In this document: piece after piece, positions 1 to 6,217 of the stretch
How positions within the stretch are numbered: position 1 is the stretch's first letter
Layout of the letters: the number at the start of each line of letters is the position of its first letter
Assembly: GCA_002405805.1 (NCBI GenBank)
Contig: DHMN01000028.1
Coordinates: 80,935 to 100,263 of the forward strand
Origin: Cyanobacteria bacterium UBA4641
Lineage (GTDB): Bacteria > Cyanobacteriota > Vampirovibrionia > Gastranaerophilales > Gastranaerophilaceae
Length of the DNA stretch: 19,329 nucleotides
Direction: 5' to 3'
Translations under genes and position numbers: made by a program
The notes under the pieces: generated by a model
Database searches by the model: none
Told to the model about the DNA's origin: nothing
Seen by the model: only the letters and a program-made list of their open reading frames with translations

Positions 1-26
1 GGTCGAGCCGCCAATAATCCAAGACT
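1..26 (+). repeat. 26-bp dispersed repeat, copy 1
   Basis: This segment starts GGTCGAGCCGCCAATAATCC and ends AAGACT. The same 26 bases recur at 17095-17120 on the plus strand, and at 19268-19293 on the minus strand with a different last base. A shorter degenerate match is at 17344-17356. It opens a run of repeats that fills 1-243, where I see no gene. Function unknown; the mixed orientation suggests a dispersed intergenic element. Confidence 0.85.
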
Positions 27-28
27 AG

Positions 29-119
29 TTCGGAATCCTTTCAATAATCAGGATTTATCAATAATTACATTTGCTAAATTCTTAATTGGAAAAGATTCTG
101 AATCAAGTTCAGAATGACA
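29..119 (-). repeat. Composite palindromic repeat, copy 1
   Basis: Read on the plus strand, this block matches the reverse complement of 10648-10757 over nearly its whole length: a TCGGAAT half-arm, a CTTTCAATAATCA-like stretch, a TTTGCTAAAT core, and then the closing hairpin. That hairpin has arms ATTCTGAA (95-102) and TTCAGAAT (108-115) around a TCAAG loop. A third, partial copy lies at about 4534-4592. It resembles a small non-autonomous, MITE-like or REP-like element. Confidence 0.75.
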
Positions 120-140
120 TAGACCAAAGTGCTCAGTTCA

Positions 141-167
141 AGACCCTGAAACAAGTTCAGGGTGACA
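141..167. repeat. Short hairpin repeat (CCTGAA...TTCAGG family)
   Basis: CCCTGAA (144-150) and TTCAGGG (156-162) form a 7-bp stem around ACAAG, followed by TGACA. The same design, with compensating changes in the arms, recurs at 95-115, 4706-4722, 10652-10672, 10732-10752 and 19191-19211. Confidence 0.8.
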
Positions 168-173
168 CATTTT

Positions 174-212
174 CCCTCGGCCCTTGTGGCTGAGGGCTAG
201 GGAGAGGGGTGA
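174..212. repeat. GC-rich hairpin repeat downstream of the pilin operon
   Basis: CCCTCGGCC (174-182) pairs with GGCTGAGGG (188-196) around CTTGT, followed by a GGGAGAGGGGTGA tail. A related copy at 2357-2395 lies on the other side of the pilin operon, so the operon is bracketed by the same element. There is no U-tract on the minus-strand side, so I do not call it an intrinsic terminator. Confidence 0.6.
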
Positions 213-243
213 CCAGTTATACTTTCACCCTTGACTAACAATT

Positions 244-912
244 TTAGAATTTCCAAGGGTAGTCGCTTTTGAATTCCCATTGGTCATTTTCTAACAGTCT
301 AGTACACCAAGCTCGACCATCATCAACTGAACCATCGGCTTTTACAGTTTTTGTTCCACATTTTGCAATCATTTGCGCTCGTGTTGTACCTGCGGCAACA
401 AACCCTCCGCCGTAACTACCAAAAAAGATGTCCTTACGTCCAAAATATGTTTCTCTTGCATTATCACTAAAACAGAACAAAAATGCGTAGTTATCAAATC
501 CCATCTCATTAGGACCTTTGTCACCATTAACATCGTAGGCGATATCTAAACATCCGCATGAACCTTTTGTATCGCATGTTATACGCATAGACGAACCATC
601 TCTATAATAAACTTTTTTACTACCCGGAACAACATATTCATGTCCCATATAAGGGTCTAAATTTGTCATATACCAGTTATAACCAGTGTTTGTTTCAGGG
701 TGTTGCATATCAGCAAACGACCCTTTATCCATTTGCATATCAAGAATTGCATTATTCATTCTGCTATAAAAATTCTTTAATTTTGCACTATACTCTTTTT
801 TCATTCTCTGATAGTGAAGAGTCGGAATCGTCATAGCTGCAACAACACCGACAATTGACATTGTCACCATGACTTCTGCTAACGTGAATGCAAATTTTTT
901 ATTTGAAAACAT
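244..912 (-). CDS. Type IV pilin-like protein (prepilin N-terminal methylation motif), third of operon
   Basis: A 222-aa protein with a class III signal. A short basic leader (MFSNKKFA) is followed by FTLAEVM and a hydrophobic helix of about 20 residues, as expected for a substrate of the PilD prepilin peptidase that becomes a pilus, pseudopilus or competence fibre subunit. The residue before the cleavage site is Ala rather than the commoner Gly; the Glu at mature position 5 is present. The C-terminal domain contains D-V-N-G-x-K-G-P-N-x-x-G-x-D at about 126-139, also found in both upstream paralogues, and several Cys that could form disulphides. The ATG has a GAGGA ribosome site and lies 22 bases after the preceding gene. 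No pilus ATPase, platform protein or peptidase is in the window, so whether it serves a pilus, secretion or DNA uptake cannot be decided here. Confidence 0.88.
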   Translation of the reverse strand: MFSNKKFAFTLAEVMVTMSIVGVVAAMTIPTLHYQRMKKEYSAKLKNFYSRMNNAILDMQMDKGSFADMQHPETNTGYNWYMTNLDPYMGHEYVVPGSKKVYYRDGSSMRITCDTKGSCGCLDIAYDVNGDKGPNEMGFDNYAFLFCFSDNARETYFGRKDIFFGSYGGGFVAAGTTRAQMIAKCGTKTVKADGSVDDGRAWCTRLLENDQWEFKSDYPWKF

Positions 913-934
913 TTAAAACTTCCTCATCATTTTA

Positions 935-1618
935 TTAATATGTCATTTTCCAGTTTTTACGTTGAATTATCGCAAGACAAGCTGTCGAATAAGAATTATT
1001 TTTGCAATAATTTATCAAAGTTTCATCTGACAATTTTGCAGTATCATCGGATTTGCCATTACATGCCGTTCCATAAAGTATTTTACCTTTTTTAGTTACA
1101 CGGAAAGCAAACAAATCTCTTCCCAAAATATTAGGTTTATCTTTGCCGTTTACATCAACAAAGAATAGTCCGTAACATTGGTCGCCTGATTTGGTACCAT
1201 CATCAATTGAACCCCATTTATCTACAGAGTAACTTAGGGTGATACCATTTTTTAACATTTTGGTTGTCCCCCAAGCCGATACATTTTTTTCCATATCCGA
1301 AAGTCTTTTATATTTGTTACCATCAGCCCAACAAGAGTTTTCACCTGTACATTCATCTGAAATTGCAAAATTTGCACTTGACATCAACGTTGTAGCGTTG
1401 TTAAACGCTGTATTTTCTAATGTTTGGGTCTTATTATCAACCAATTGACGGTCAATCAAATCTTGAACCATGACAACTGTGTTTTTCAATTGAGCTGTCA
1501 AAAGTTTTCTGTTTATATCTTCAACAAGCGAAGGAATAGCAAGAGCCGCCAAAGCCCCTACAACTGCCAACGCTATAAGTAATTCTGTTAAGGTAAACGC
1601 TTTTTTACCACGAAACAT
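935..1618 (-). CDS. Type IV pilin-like protein, second of operon
   Basis: A 227-aa protein with a prepilin leader: MFRGKKA, then FTLTELL and a long hydrophobic helix rich in Ala, Val and Leu ending at IPSL. Ala again sits at the -1 position and Glu at mature +5. The globular part has Cys residues near 90-96 and toward the C-terminus, and the D-V-N-G-K-x-x-P-N-x-x-G-x-D motif near 155-168, which in the family may mark a metal-binding or structural loop. It starts at an ATG preceded by AAAGGAG with good spacing, 16 bases after the stop of the first pilin gene, so the three are read as one transcript. It is distinct enough from its neighbours to be a separate minor pilin, not a recent duplicate. 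Target and role are unknown. Confidence 0.88.
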   Translation of the reverse strand: MFRGKKAFTLTELLIALAVVGALAALAIPSLVEDINRKLLTAQLKNTVVMVQDLIDRQLVDNKTQTLENTAFNNATTLMSSANFAISDECTGENSCWADGNKYKRLSDMEKNVSAWGTTKMLKNGITLSYSVDKWGSIDDGTKSGDQCYGLFFVDVNGKDKPNILGRDLFAFRVTKKGKILYGTACNGKSDDTAKLSDETLINYCKNNSYSTACLAIIQRKNWKMTY

Positions 1619-1634
1619 ATATTCTCCTTTAGTT

Positions 1635-2327
1635 TTAATCTTCTGCCTTTGCTGTATAATCTTTATTTACATAATCAGAATCAAATCCGCTATGTTCTAC
1701 CAAATAATAGCAATCTGCTGCTACACCTTCTTTGCAACTTGCTTGCACTTCAGAAAGAGAATTTTCTGTTTGAAACGCTCCGACATCACCAATATGCTCA
1801 CCTGTATCAAAGTCATTTTTCCCAATTATTTTCAGTTCAAAATAATCTACACCTGCGATATTTGGACCTTTTGAACCGTTTACATCAATTGCAATGACCT
1901 GATATCCGGCATCTTCATCATAGGCAGCTAAACCAACACCTGCACCGTTTTTTAGCACAGCAGATGTGGCAAAAGATTTAACTACAGAAGATAAAGCGCC
2001 ACCATTAAGATTTTTATATCCTGCCGTAGGTTTAAAAATCAAATTCCCTTCACCTTGAGATTTAGCTATATCAAGGGTTTGTAAAAATTCTTCAGGTTTC
2101 GTTGCCATTTTTGAATTGGCATAATTTGAAGTTCCACCCATTTTAACCATTTCATTTTGTACGGCATCATTCATAATTCCGACCGTACTTTGTAATAGCG
2201 CCATGTTAGCTTTACCTATTGAATTTTTTATTACCCCTGGCAAAACCAACACTGCAAGAACACCAACTACGCTCAAAGCAATTAACATTTCTGAAAGCGT
2301 AAATCCTGTCTTTTTTATCTTAATCAT
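1635..2327 (-). CDS. Type IV pilin-like protein, first of operon
   Basis: A 230-aa protein. The leader MIKIKKTG is followed by FTLSEML and a helix with VVGVLAVLVLP. Here the canonical Gly precedes the cleavage site, unlike the two genes downstream. The D-V-N-G-S-K-G-P-N-x-x-G-x-D motif is present in the C-terminal half. I start it at the ATG at 2327 because GAGGA lies seven bases upstream; a TTG two codons earlier would have almost no spacing from that site. It is the promoter-proximal gene of the pilin operon, with an untranslated leader of about 110 bases that holds two hairpins. Length and layout fit a GspG/PilE-like pseudopilin or minor pilin. Known for the family: N-terminal helix in the fibre core, processing by PilD. 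Not shown: the exact system it belongs to. Confidence 0.88.
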   Translation of the reverse strand: MIKIKKTGFTLSEMLIALSVVGVLAVLVLPGVIKNSIGKANMALLQSTVGIMNDAVQNEMVKMGGTSNYANSKMATKPEEFLQTLDIAKSQGEGNLIFKPTAGYKNLNGGALSSVVKSFATSAVLKNGAGVGLAAYDEDAGYQVIAIDVNGSKGPNIAGVDYFELKIIGKNDFDTGEHIGDVGAFQTENSLSEVQASCKEGVAADCYYLVEHSGFDSDYVNKDYTAKAED

Positions 2328-2356
2328 AACCAATCCTCATAAAAACCTGACATCCG

Positions 2357-2395
2357 TCCTCACCTTGCGGCTGAGGGGTTGGGAGATTGGGCGAA
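2357..2395. repeat. GC-rich hairpin repeat in the pilin leader
   Basis: A sequence with CCTCACCTTGCGGCTGAGG and a GGGAGATTGGGCGAACC tail, recognisably the same element as 174-212 (shared GCGGCTGAGGG-like core and GGGAGA tail). It would be transcribed within the 5' leader of the pilin operon. Confidence 0.55.
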
Positions 2396-2406
2396 CCAAA
2401 AACCCA

Positions 2407-2434
2407 CAACCTGATTTTTGAAAAATCACAGTTG
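2407..2434. repeat. Inverted repeat at the start of the pilin leader
   Basis: CAACCTGATTTTT and AAAAATCACAGTTG form a near-perfect inverted repeat of 12 to 13 pairs around one G. It begins only a few bases after the predicted transcription start of the minus-strand promoter, so it could be a 5' stabilising hairpin or a dimeric protein operator. Part of it (CTGATTTTTGAAAA) resembles the core of the composite repeat at 10714-10730, so it may instead be a repeat remnant. Confidence 0.5.
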
Positions 2435-2444
2435 TACATATATT

Positions 2445-2473
2445 ATTTTAACATTATTTTGCAAAAAGTTCAA
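2445..2473 (-). promoter_or_regulatory. Sigma-70-type promoter for the pilin operon
   Basis: On the minus strand TTGAAC (2473-2468) and TAAAAT (2450-2445) are separated by 17 bases. Predicted start is near 2438, giving a leader of about 110 bases before the ATG at 2327. The -35 box is five bases from the -35 box of the opposite promoter. Confidence 0.7.
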
Positions 2474-2478
2474 TTGCC

Positions 2479-2507
2479 TTGACGGAAGATTTTGAGCAAG
2501 TTAAAAT
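2479..2507 (+). promoter_or_regulatory. Sigma-70-type promoter for the NifU-like/GGGtGRT pair
   Basis: TTGACG (2479-2484) and TAAAAT (2502-2507) with a 17-base spacer, close to consensus. Start expected near 2514, with a 25-base leader carrying AGGTGAAGGGAG ahead of the ATG at 2539. The strong boxes fit the codon bias of the two genes, which suggests high expression. Confidence 0.75.
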
Positions 2508-2538
2508 TTAGTTGTATATAAGGTGAAGGGAGTAGAAA

Positions 2539-3240
2539 ATGACTAATATACAAGTTTCACAAGAAATTCAAGAAAAATGCTGCGTAGCTCGTGGCGTAAA
2601 GGGTTCACCTGCCCCAATTCCACAAGAAGGTGAATGGACAAAATGTAAAGAAATCAAAGACATTTCAGGTCTTACTCATGGTTGCGGATGCTGCGCTCCT
2701 CAACAAGGTACTTGTAAATTAACTCTTAACGTTAAAGAAGGTATCATTCAAGAAGCTTTAGTTGAAACAATCGGTTGTTCAGGTATGACTCACTCAGCTG
2801 CTATGGCTGGTGAAATTCTTCCTGGTAAAACAATTTTGGAAGCTTTGAACACTGACTTGGTTTGTGATGCTATCAATGTTGCAATGAGAGAATTATTCTT
2901 GCAAATCGTTTACGGTAGAACTCAAACAGCTTTCTCTGAAAACGGATTACCTGTAGGTGCCGGTCTTGAAGATTTAGGTAAAGGCTTGTGCTCTATGGTT
3001 GGTACTATCCACTCTACAAAACAAAAAGGTGTTAGATACCTTCAATTGACAGAAGGTTACATCCTTGAATTAGGTTTGGACAAAAATGACGAAGTTATCG
3101 GTTACAAATTTGTAAACCTTGGTAAAGTTATGGATGCTATCAAATCAGGTGTTGACCCTAAAGAAGCTTACGAAAAAAATATCGGTACTTATGGCAGATT
3201 TGCTGATGCCGTAAAAACTATCGACCCTCGTAAACAGTAG
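2539..3240 (+). CDS. NifU/IscU-like iron-sulfur cluster assembly scaffold protein
   Basis: A 233-aa protein with a Cys-rich N-terminal half: Cys14, Cys15, Cys36, a CGCC cluster at 49-52, Cys59, Cys80 and Cys109. Residues 79-92 read GCSGMTHSAAMAGE, matching the G-C-x-x-S-x-A-S-x-S-x-x-E pattern of NifU_N/IscU scaffolds, followed by a PGKTILEAL helix. Family members build Fe-S clusters on conserved Cys and pass them to client proteins. It is longer than IscU (about 130 aa), with an extra C-terminal region of unknown role. It is transcribed with the GGGtGRT gene 47 bases downstream, a pairing I recall from other anaerobes, which points to a shared job. No cysteine desulfurase is nearby. Codon use is rich in GGT, ATC, AAC and GAA, unlike most neighbours, suggesting an abundant protein. 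Assignment to the superfamily is fairly sure; the client is unknown. Confidence 0.8.
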   Translation: MTNIQVSQEIQEKCCVARGVKGSPAPIPQEGEWTKCKEIKDISGLTHGCGCCAPQQGTCKLTLNVKEGIIQEALVETIGCSGMTHSAAMAGEILPGKTILEALNTDLVCDAINVAMRELFLQIVYGRTQTAFSENGLPVGAGLEDLGKGLCSMVGTIHSTKQKGVRYLQLTEGYILELGLDKNDEVIGYKFVNLGKVMDAIKSGVDPKEAYEKNIGTYGRFADAVKTIDPRKQ

Positions 3241-3287
3241 TATTTAGTAGTAAACAATAAATAATAAAGAAAAAGGAAAAATAAATT

Positions 3288-4289
3288 ATGGCAAATTTTG
3301 AAGGAAAAGATAGACGTGAGGCTACTTTAGCAAAAGTTTTACCTGAATATGGTTTCAAAAACTTGGACGAAGCTCGCGAATTATGTTTATCAAAAGGAAT
3401 TGACGTAGATGCGATTGTTAAAGGTATTCAACCTATCGCATTTGATAACGCATCTTGGGCTTATACTTTAGGTTGCGCTATCGCTATTAAAAAAGGTATC
3501 AAAAACGCTGCTGATGCTGCAGAAGCTATCGGTTTAGGATTGCAAGCATTTGCTGTTCCTGGTTCTGTTGGTGATACAAGAAAAGTTGGTATCGGTCACG
3601 GTAACTTGGGCGCAATGTTATTGAGAGAAGAAACTAAATGTTTCTGTTTCTTGGCTGGTCACGAATCTTTCGCAGCTGCTGAAGGTGCTATCGGTATCGC
3701 AAGAAACGCTAACAAAGTTAGAAAAGAACCTCTAAGAGTAATCTTGAACGGTTTAGGTAAAGATGCGGCTTATGTAATCGCTAGAATTAACGGTTTCACA
3801 GCTGTTGAAACAGATTACGATTACAAAACAGGCGAATTAAAAGTCGTTAAAGAAACTCCATTCTCAGACGGAGAAAGAGCTAAAGTTAAGTGCTATGGCG
3901 CTGACGACGTAAACGAAGGTGTTGCTATTATGATTAAAGAAGGCGTTGATGTTTCTATCACTGGTAACTCAACTAACCCTACAAGATTCCAACACCCTGT
4001 AGCTGGTACTTACAAAAAATGGTGCTGGGAAAACGGTAGAAAATACTTCTCAGTAGCATCTGGTGGTGGTACTGGTAGAACTCTTCACCCAGATAACGTT
4101 GCAGCAGGCCCTGCATCTTACGGTATGACTGATACTATGGGTAGAATGCACGGTGATGCTCAATTCGCAGGTTCATCTTCAGTTCCTGCTCACGTTGAAA
4201 TGATGGGCGTTATCGGTATGGGTAACAACCCAATGGTAGGTGCTACTGTAGCATGTGCTGTTGCGGTTGCTGAAGCTATGAACAAATAG
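3288..4289 (+). CDS. GGGtGRT family protein
   Basis: A 333-aa protein of the family named for its motif: residues 259-265 read GGGTGRT, followed by a well-ordered C-terminal region containing GMTDTMGRMHGDAQF and GNNPMVGA. It is cytosolic, with no signal peptide or membrane segment. To my knowledge the family has no established biochemical function; it usually lies next to the NifU-like gene, as here. The Gly-rich loop could bind a phosphate or nucleotide, but that is inference. Start at the ATG with an AAAAGGA-type ribosome site eight or so bases upstream. Codon use is strongly biased toward GGT, ATC, AAC and TTC, matching the gene before it and hinting at high expression. Length fits the family and no damage is visible. 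A strong terminator follows 25 bases after the stop. Confidence 0.85.
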   Translation: MANFEGKDRREATLAKVLPEYGFKNLDEARELCLSKGIDVDAIVKGIQPIAFDNASWAYTLGCAIAIKKGIKNAADAAEAIGLGLQAFAVPGSVGDTRKVGIGHGNLGAMLLREETKCFCFLAGHESFAAAEGAIGIARNANKVRKEPLRVILNGLGKDAAYVIARINGFTAVETDYDYKTGELKVVKETPFSDGERAKVKCYGADDVNEGVAIMIKEGVDVSITGNSTNPTRFQHPVAGTYKKWCWENGRKYFSVASGGGTGRTLHPDNVAAGPASYGMTDTMGRMHGDAQFAGSSSVPAHVEMMGVIGMGNNPMVGATVACAVAVAEAMNK

Positions 4290-4314
4290 TTCTAGTTGAA
4301 CCAAAAATTTAAAA

Positions 4315-4347
4315 GGACTCGGTAGTAATGCTATCGAGTTCTTTTTT
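4315..4347 (+). terminator. Intrinsic terminator after the GGGtGRT gene
   Basis: GGACTCGGTAG (4315-4325) pairs with CTATCGAGTTC (4331-4341), 11 pairs including two G-U, around a TAATG loop, followed by six T. It closes the NifU-like/GGGtGRT operon. Confidence 0.9.
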
Positions 4348-4382
4348 ATGAGAATCTTTATGAAAGGCGAAAATAAAAAATT

Positions 4383-4448
4383 GTCATTCTGAAAGCTTAG
4401 AAAATTTGTATGAAGAATGAACACATAATTTTCTTGCTATTCAGAATC
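4383..4448 (+). repeat. Long imperfect hairpin repeat, copy 1
   Basis: A 66-bp element bounded by GTCATTCTGAA and TTCAGAATC, with inner arms AGCTTAGAAAATTTGT and ACACATAATTTTCTTGCT that pair imperfectly. It matches 17189-17255 on the opposite strand closely, except for the loop. The outer ends are the arms of the short hairpin family, so it looks like an expanded form of that repeat. The gene-free stretch 4350-4795 is otherwise filled with similar pieces. Confidence 0.75.
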
Positions 4449-4533
4449 TATCAATTTTGTCATCCTGAACTGACTAGAACATGAGTTGAGATGAAATCGA
4501 AACGTAATATTCTGTTCCTACTCGATGTTTCAG

Positions 4534-4592
4534 TGTCTTTTCCATAGTAATAATTTAGCAAATGTTATTATTGATACACCTTGATTATTACA
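4534..4592 (+). repeat. Composite palindromic repeat, partial copy
   Basis: CTTTTCCATAGTAATAATTTAGC and the following AAATGTTATTATTGATACACC and TTGATTATT match 10674-10730 in the same orientation, but the flanking hairpins are missing or replaced. This is the least complete of the three copies. Confidence 0.6.
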
Positions 4593-4602
4593 ATGTCGAA
4601 AT

Positions 4603-4650
4603 GTCCTCCCTTGGTGGGAGGACCAAAATCTTTGATTTTGAGGTGGGGGA
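4603..4650. repeat. Twin hairpin repeat
   Basis: TCCTCCC and GGGAGGA form a 7-bp stem around TTGGT, directly followed by CAAAATC and GATTTTG around TTT, then a G-rich tail. No single-stranded U-tract makes it a terminator. It sits among the other repeats of 4350-4795. Confidence 0.55.
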
Positions 4651-4700
4651 TTGTATGTTTCATCTATTCAGAATCTCTAATTAAGCAAATAGGTCAATTA

Positions 4701-4730
4701 GAGAACCTGAAACAAGTTCAGGGTAACATT
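4701..4730. repeat. Short hairpin repeat (CCTGAA...TTCAGG family)
   Basis: CCTGAA (4706-4711) and TTCAGG (4717-4722) around ACAAG, followed by GTAACA in place of the usual GTGACA. Same design as 141-167. Confidence 0.7.
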
Positions 4731-4795
4731 GAACTATAGTTTTCAATAATAAAATCATTAAACTTACATAGCAAATTTTTATCTTCACAAGATTT

Positions 4796-5560
4796 ATGGA
4801 CAATATGTTAAAATTACTTACCCCACAAAACATTATCCCAAAGAAAATAAATCCCCAAAACATCGGTTGGATTCGTCCTGATAAAACTATCGCGTTTAAT
4901 TCAACAGGAGCTGCCGCAAGATATGCAAAAAATAGAGCAATTGATGCCCTACATCAAAAAACGCCATTTGAAAGAGCTGTCATTTATAAGAAAAACGTTG
5001 TCTTAGCAGAATATGGTGGCGATGAAAAACATGTAAATATCGTAACATCAAATTCAATAACCAAAGATGCAACATTGGCACATGGTCATCCTTATGTTGG
5101 AAAAAATGTAACCAATCCTATTACTTTAGGAGATTTTCAGAGTTTATTAATTGGAAAATTTCACAAAATAATAGCCTACAACAATAAGGGGGAATATAGC
5201 TATATCGCACAAACAAAAGGGGCAAAAAAGCTTGATACACTTGAATTAGGCAAAGAAATTACAGATAAATATTATCAAAAACTTTCAGAAAGATTTTTCC
5301 CCGAAGAGTTTCAAAAAGTCGGAGAGGCATTTTATAACGCTTTTGATTCTACCAACAAACAATTTAAAAATCCGCAAAAGGCAAAAGAAGGACTTGATTT
5401 ATACCTCAAAAAGCCACATATTGCAGGCATTTTGAATAATATATTGGAAACATATCAGAGAAAAGGAAATACTATCCAAAAATTTGTCCAAAACTTTTGG
5501 TTGAAAAATCTTCCTCAAAATGGTTATAAATATTTTTCTAACATGTCACATTTGAATTAA
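4796..5560 (+). CDS. Unknown protein with HxHP...D (JAB/MPN-like) motif
   Basis: A 254-aa protein I do not recognise as a named family. Residues 96-99 are HGHP, followed by P108, T110 and D113, with E72 upstream in a predicted strand. Glu, His-x-His-Pro, then Ser/Thr-x-x-Asp is the metal-site pattern of JAB/MPN (JAMM) metallopeptidase-like folds, and of the HNHP...S-x-x-D domains found in phage head and polymorphic toxin proteins. The gap from His98 to Asp113 is four residues longer than in classical JAMM enzymes, so catalysis is uncertain. A short G-E-Y-S-Y strand follows at 132-136, as in the HNHP domains. The C-terminal half (about 150-254) is Lys-rich and helical without recognisable domains. 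There is no signal peptide. No clear ribosome site precedes either ATG (4796 or 4805). It stands alone between repeat blocks and may be accessory DNA. Confidence 0.6.
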   Translation: MDNMLKLLTPQNIIPKKINPQNIGWIRPDKTIAFNSTGAAARYAKNRAIDALHQKTPFERAVIYKKNVVLAEYGGDEKHVNIVTSNSITKDATLAHGHPYVGKNVTNPITLGDFQSLLIGKFHKIIAYNNKGEYSYIAQTKGAKKLDTLELGKEITDKYYQKLSERFFPEEFQKVGEAFYNAFDSTNKQFKNPQKAKEGLDLYLKKPHIAGILNNILETYQRKGNTIQKFVQNFWLKNLPQNGYKYFSNMSHLN

Positions 5561-5639
5561 TTGTTAAGCAGAAACTTTTATTTTATATAAATAATATATA
5601 CTGGCAATATACCTAAAATATATATTACACACAGGTTTA

Positions 5640-5886
5640 AGAAATATTAACAACATTAAAACAAAAAAGGCAATTTTCTAAAACAAAAAACGTTTATAAA
5701 AGAGTAAGGGAAAATTCAAAAGGACTTCCAAGAAAAGGAAAAAGGGAAAATAAAAAATCAATTCGGAATGAATTGATGATATATGTGAAAAGGATATAAG
5801 TTAAACAAAGTTTTTTATACTCTCTCTCTTAATATCCTCGTGTTTATTTAATGTTGCCAACAATAGTATTGGCAACTTTTTCTTTT
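5640..5886 (+). ncRNA. Candidate structured noncoding RNA
   Basis: The 290 bases after the preceding gene hold no sensible ORF but several strong structures in one orientation: a hairpin ATCAATTC/GAATTGAT (5757-5777), a longer stem AGGATATAAG (5791-5800) with CTTAATATCCT (5828-5838), and a textbook terminator at 5853-5886. A purine-rich stretch (5699-5755) precedes them. The 5' boundary is a guess because no convincing promoter is visible. It could also be a long 3' untranslated region of the preceding gene. No match to 6S, SRP, tmRNA or RNase P RNA was evident by eye. Confidence 0.35.
5853..5886 (+). terminator. Intrinsic terminator of the 5640-5886 unit
   Basis: GTTGCCAA (5853-5860) and TTGGCAAC (5869-5876) form a perfect 8-bp stem around CAATAGTA, followed by TTTTTCTTTT. 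The minus-strand side has no U-tract, so it acts on plus-strand transcription. Confidence 0.88.
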
Positions 5887-6037
5887 ATATAGAGGATTTA
5901 TAGGTAAATATTATGTTTTTTAATTTCTTCGAATTTTAAAATTTGCGACACTTTCGCGACACTAAAAAATGATTTTACTTTTTAATTTTCAAAACTTTTA
6001 TATACTTTTATTCTCTTTTACTAAATTTTTTCTATTT

Positions 6038-6199
6038 TTACCAATTTCTACAATCACAACTACAATTTGGACTTAAATCTATTTGATGAATTTCTGATAT
6101 TAGTTTATTCCCAAAATATAAAAATAATATCAACAAGCATATTTTAAACCAGTTTTCCCTTATAAATTTTATGAATCGCTTAATATTTTTCCACATCAT
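6038..6199 (-). CDS. Small membrane protein with CxCxC tail (53 aa)
   Basis: A 53-codon ORF just below the last stop of the antiporter gene. It reads MMWKNIKRFIKFIRENW, then a hydrophobic segment FKICLLILFLYFG (about 18-30), a short polar stretch, and ends NCSCDCRNW. The layout is a basic amphipathic N-terminus, one membrane helix and a Cys-x-Cys-x-Cys tail. Basic residues before the helix predict an inside N-terminus and an exported tail, where the Cys triplet could bind metal or take part in redox chemistry; this is inference. It starts 18 bases after the antiporter stop, in the same direction, so it is probably the last gene of that operon. The ribosome site is debatable: TAGGAG lies 15 bases upstream, while ATGGAAA is closer but weak. 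Codon use is AT-rich like its neighbours. No family recognised. Confidence 0.5.
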   Translation of the reverse strand: MMWKNIKRFIKFIRENWFKICLLILFLYFGNKLISEIHQIDLSPNCSCDCRNW

Positions 6200-6217
6200 T
6201 TTCCATTTCTTTCACTC

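Noticed and set aside
174..196. Terminator of the pilin operon
   Set aside because: The hairpin is strong but is not followed by T residues on the minus strand, and a similar element occurs upstream of the operon.
6164..6211. Short GTG/ATG frame (KEMENDVEKY) right after the antiporter gene
   Set aside because: It has the better-spaced GGAG but encodes only about a dozen residues; it could at most be a leader peptide, and the overlapping 53-codon frame has protein-like features.
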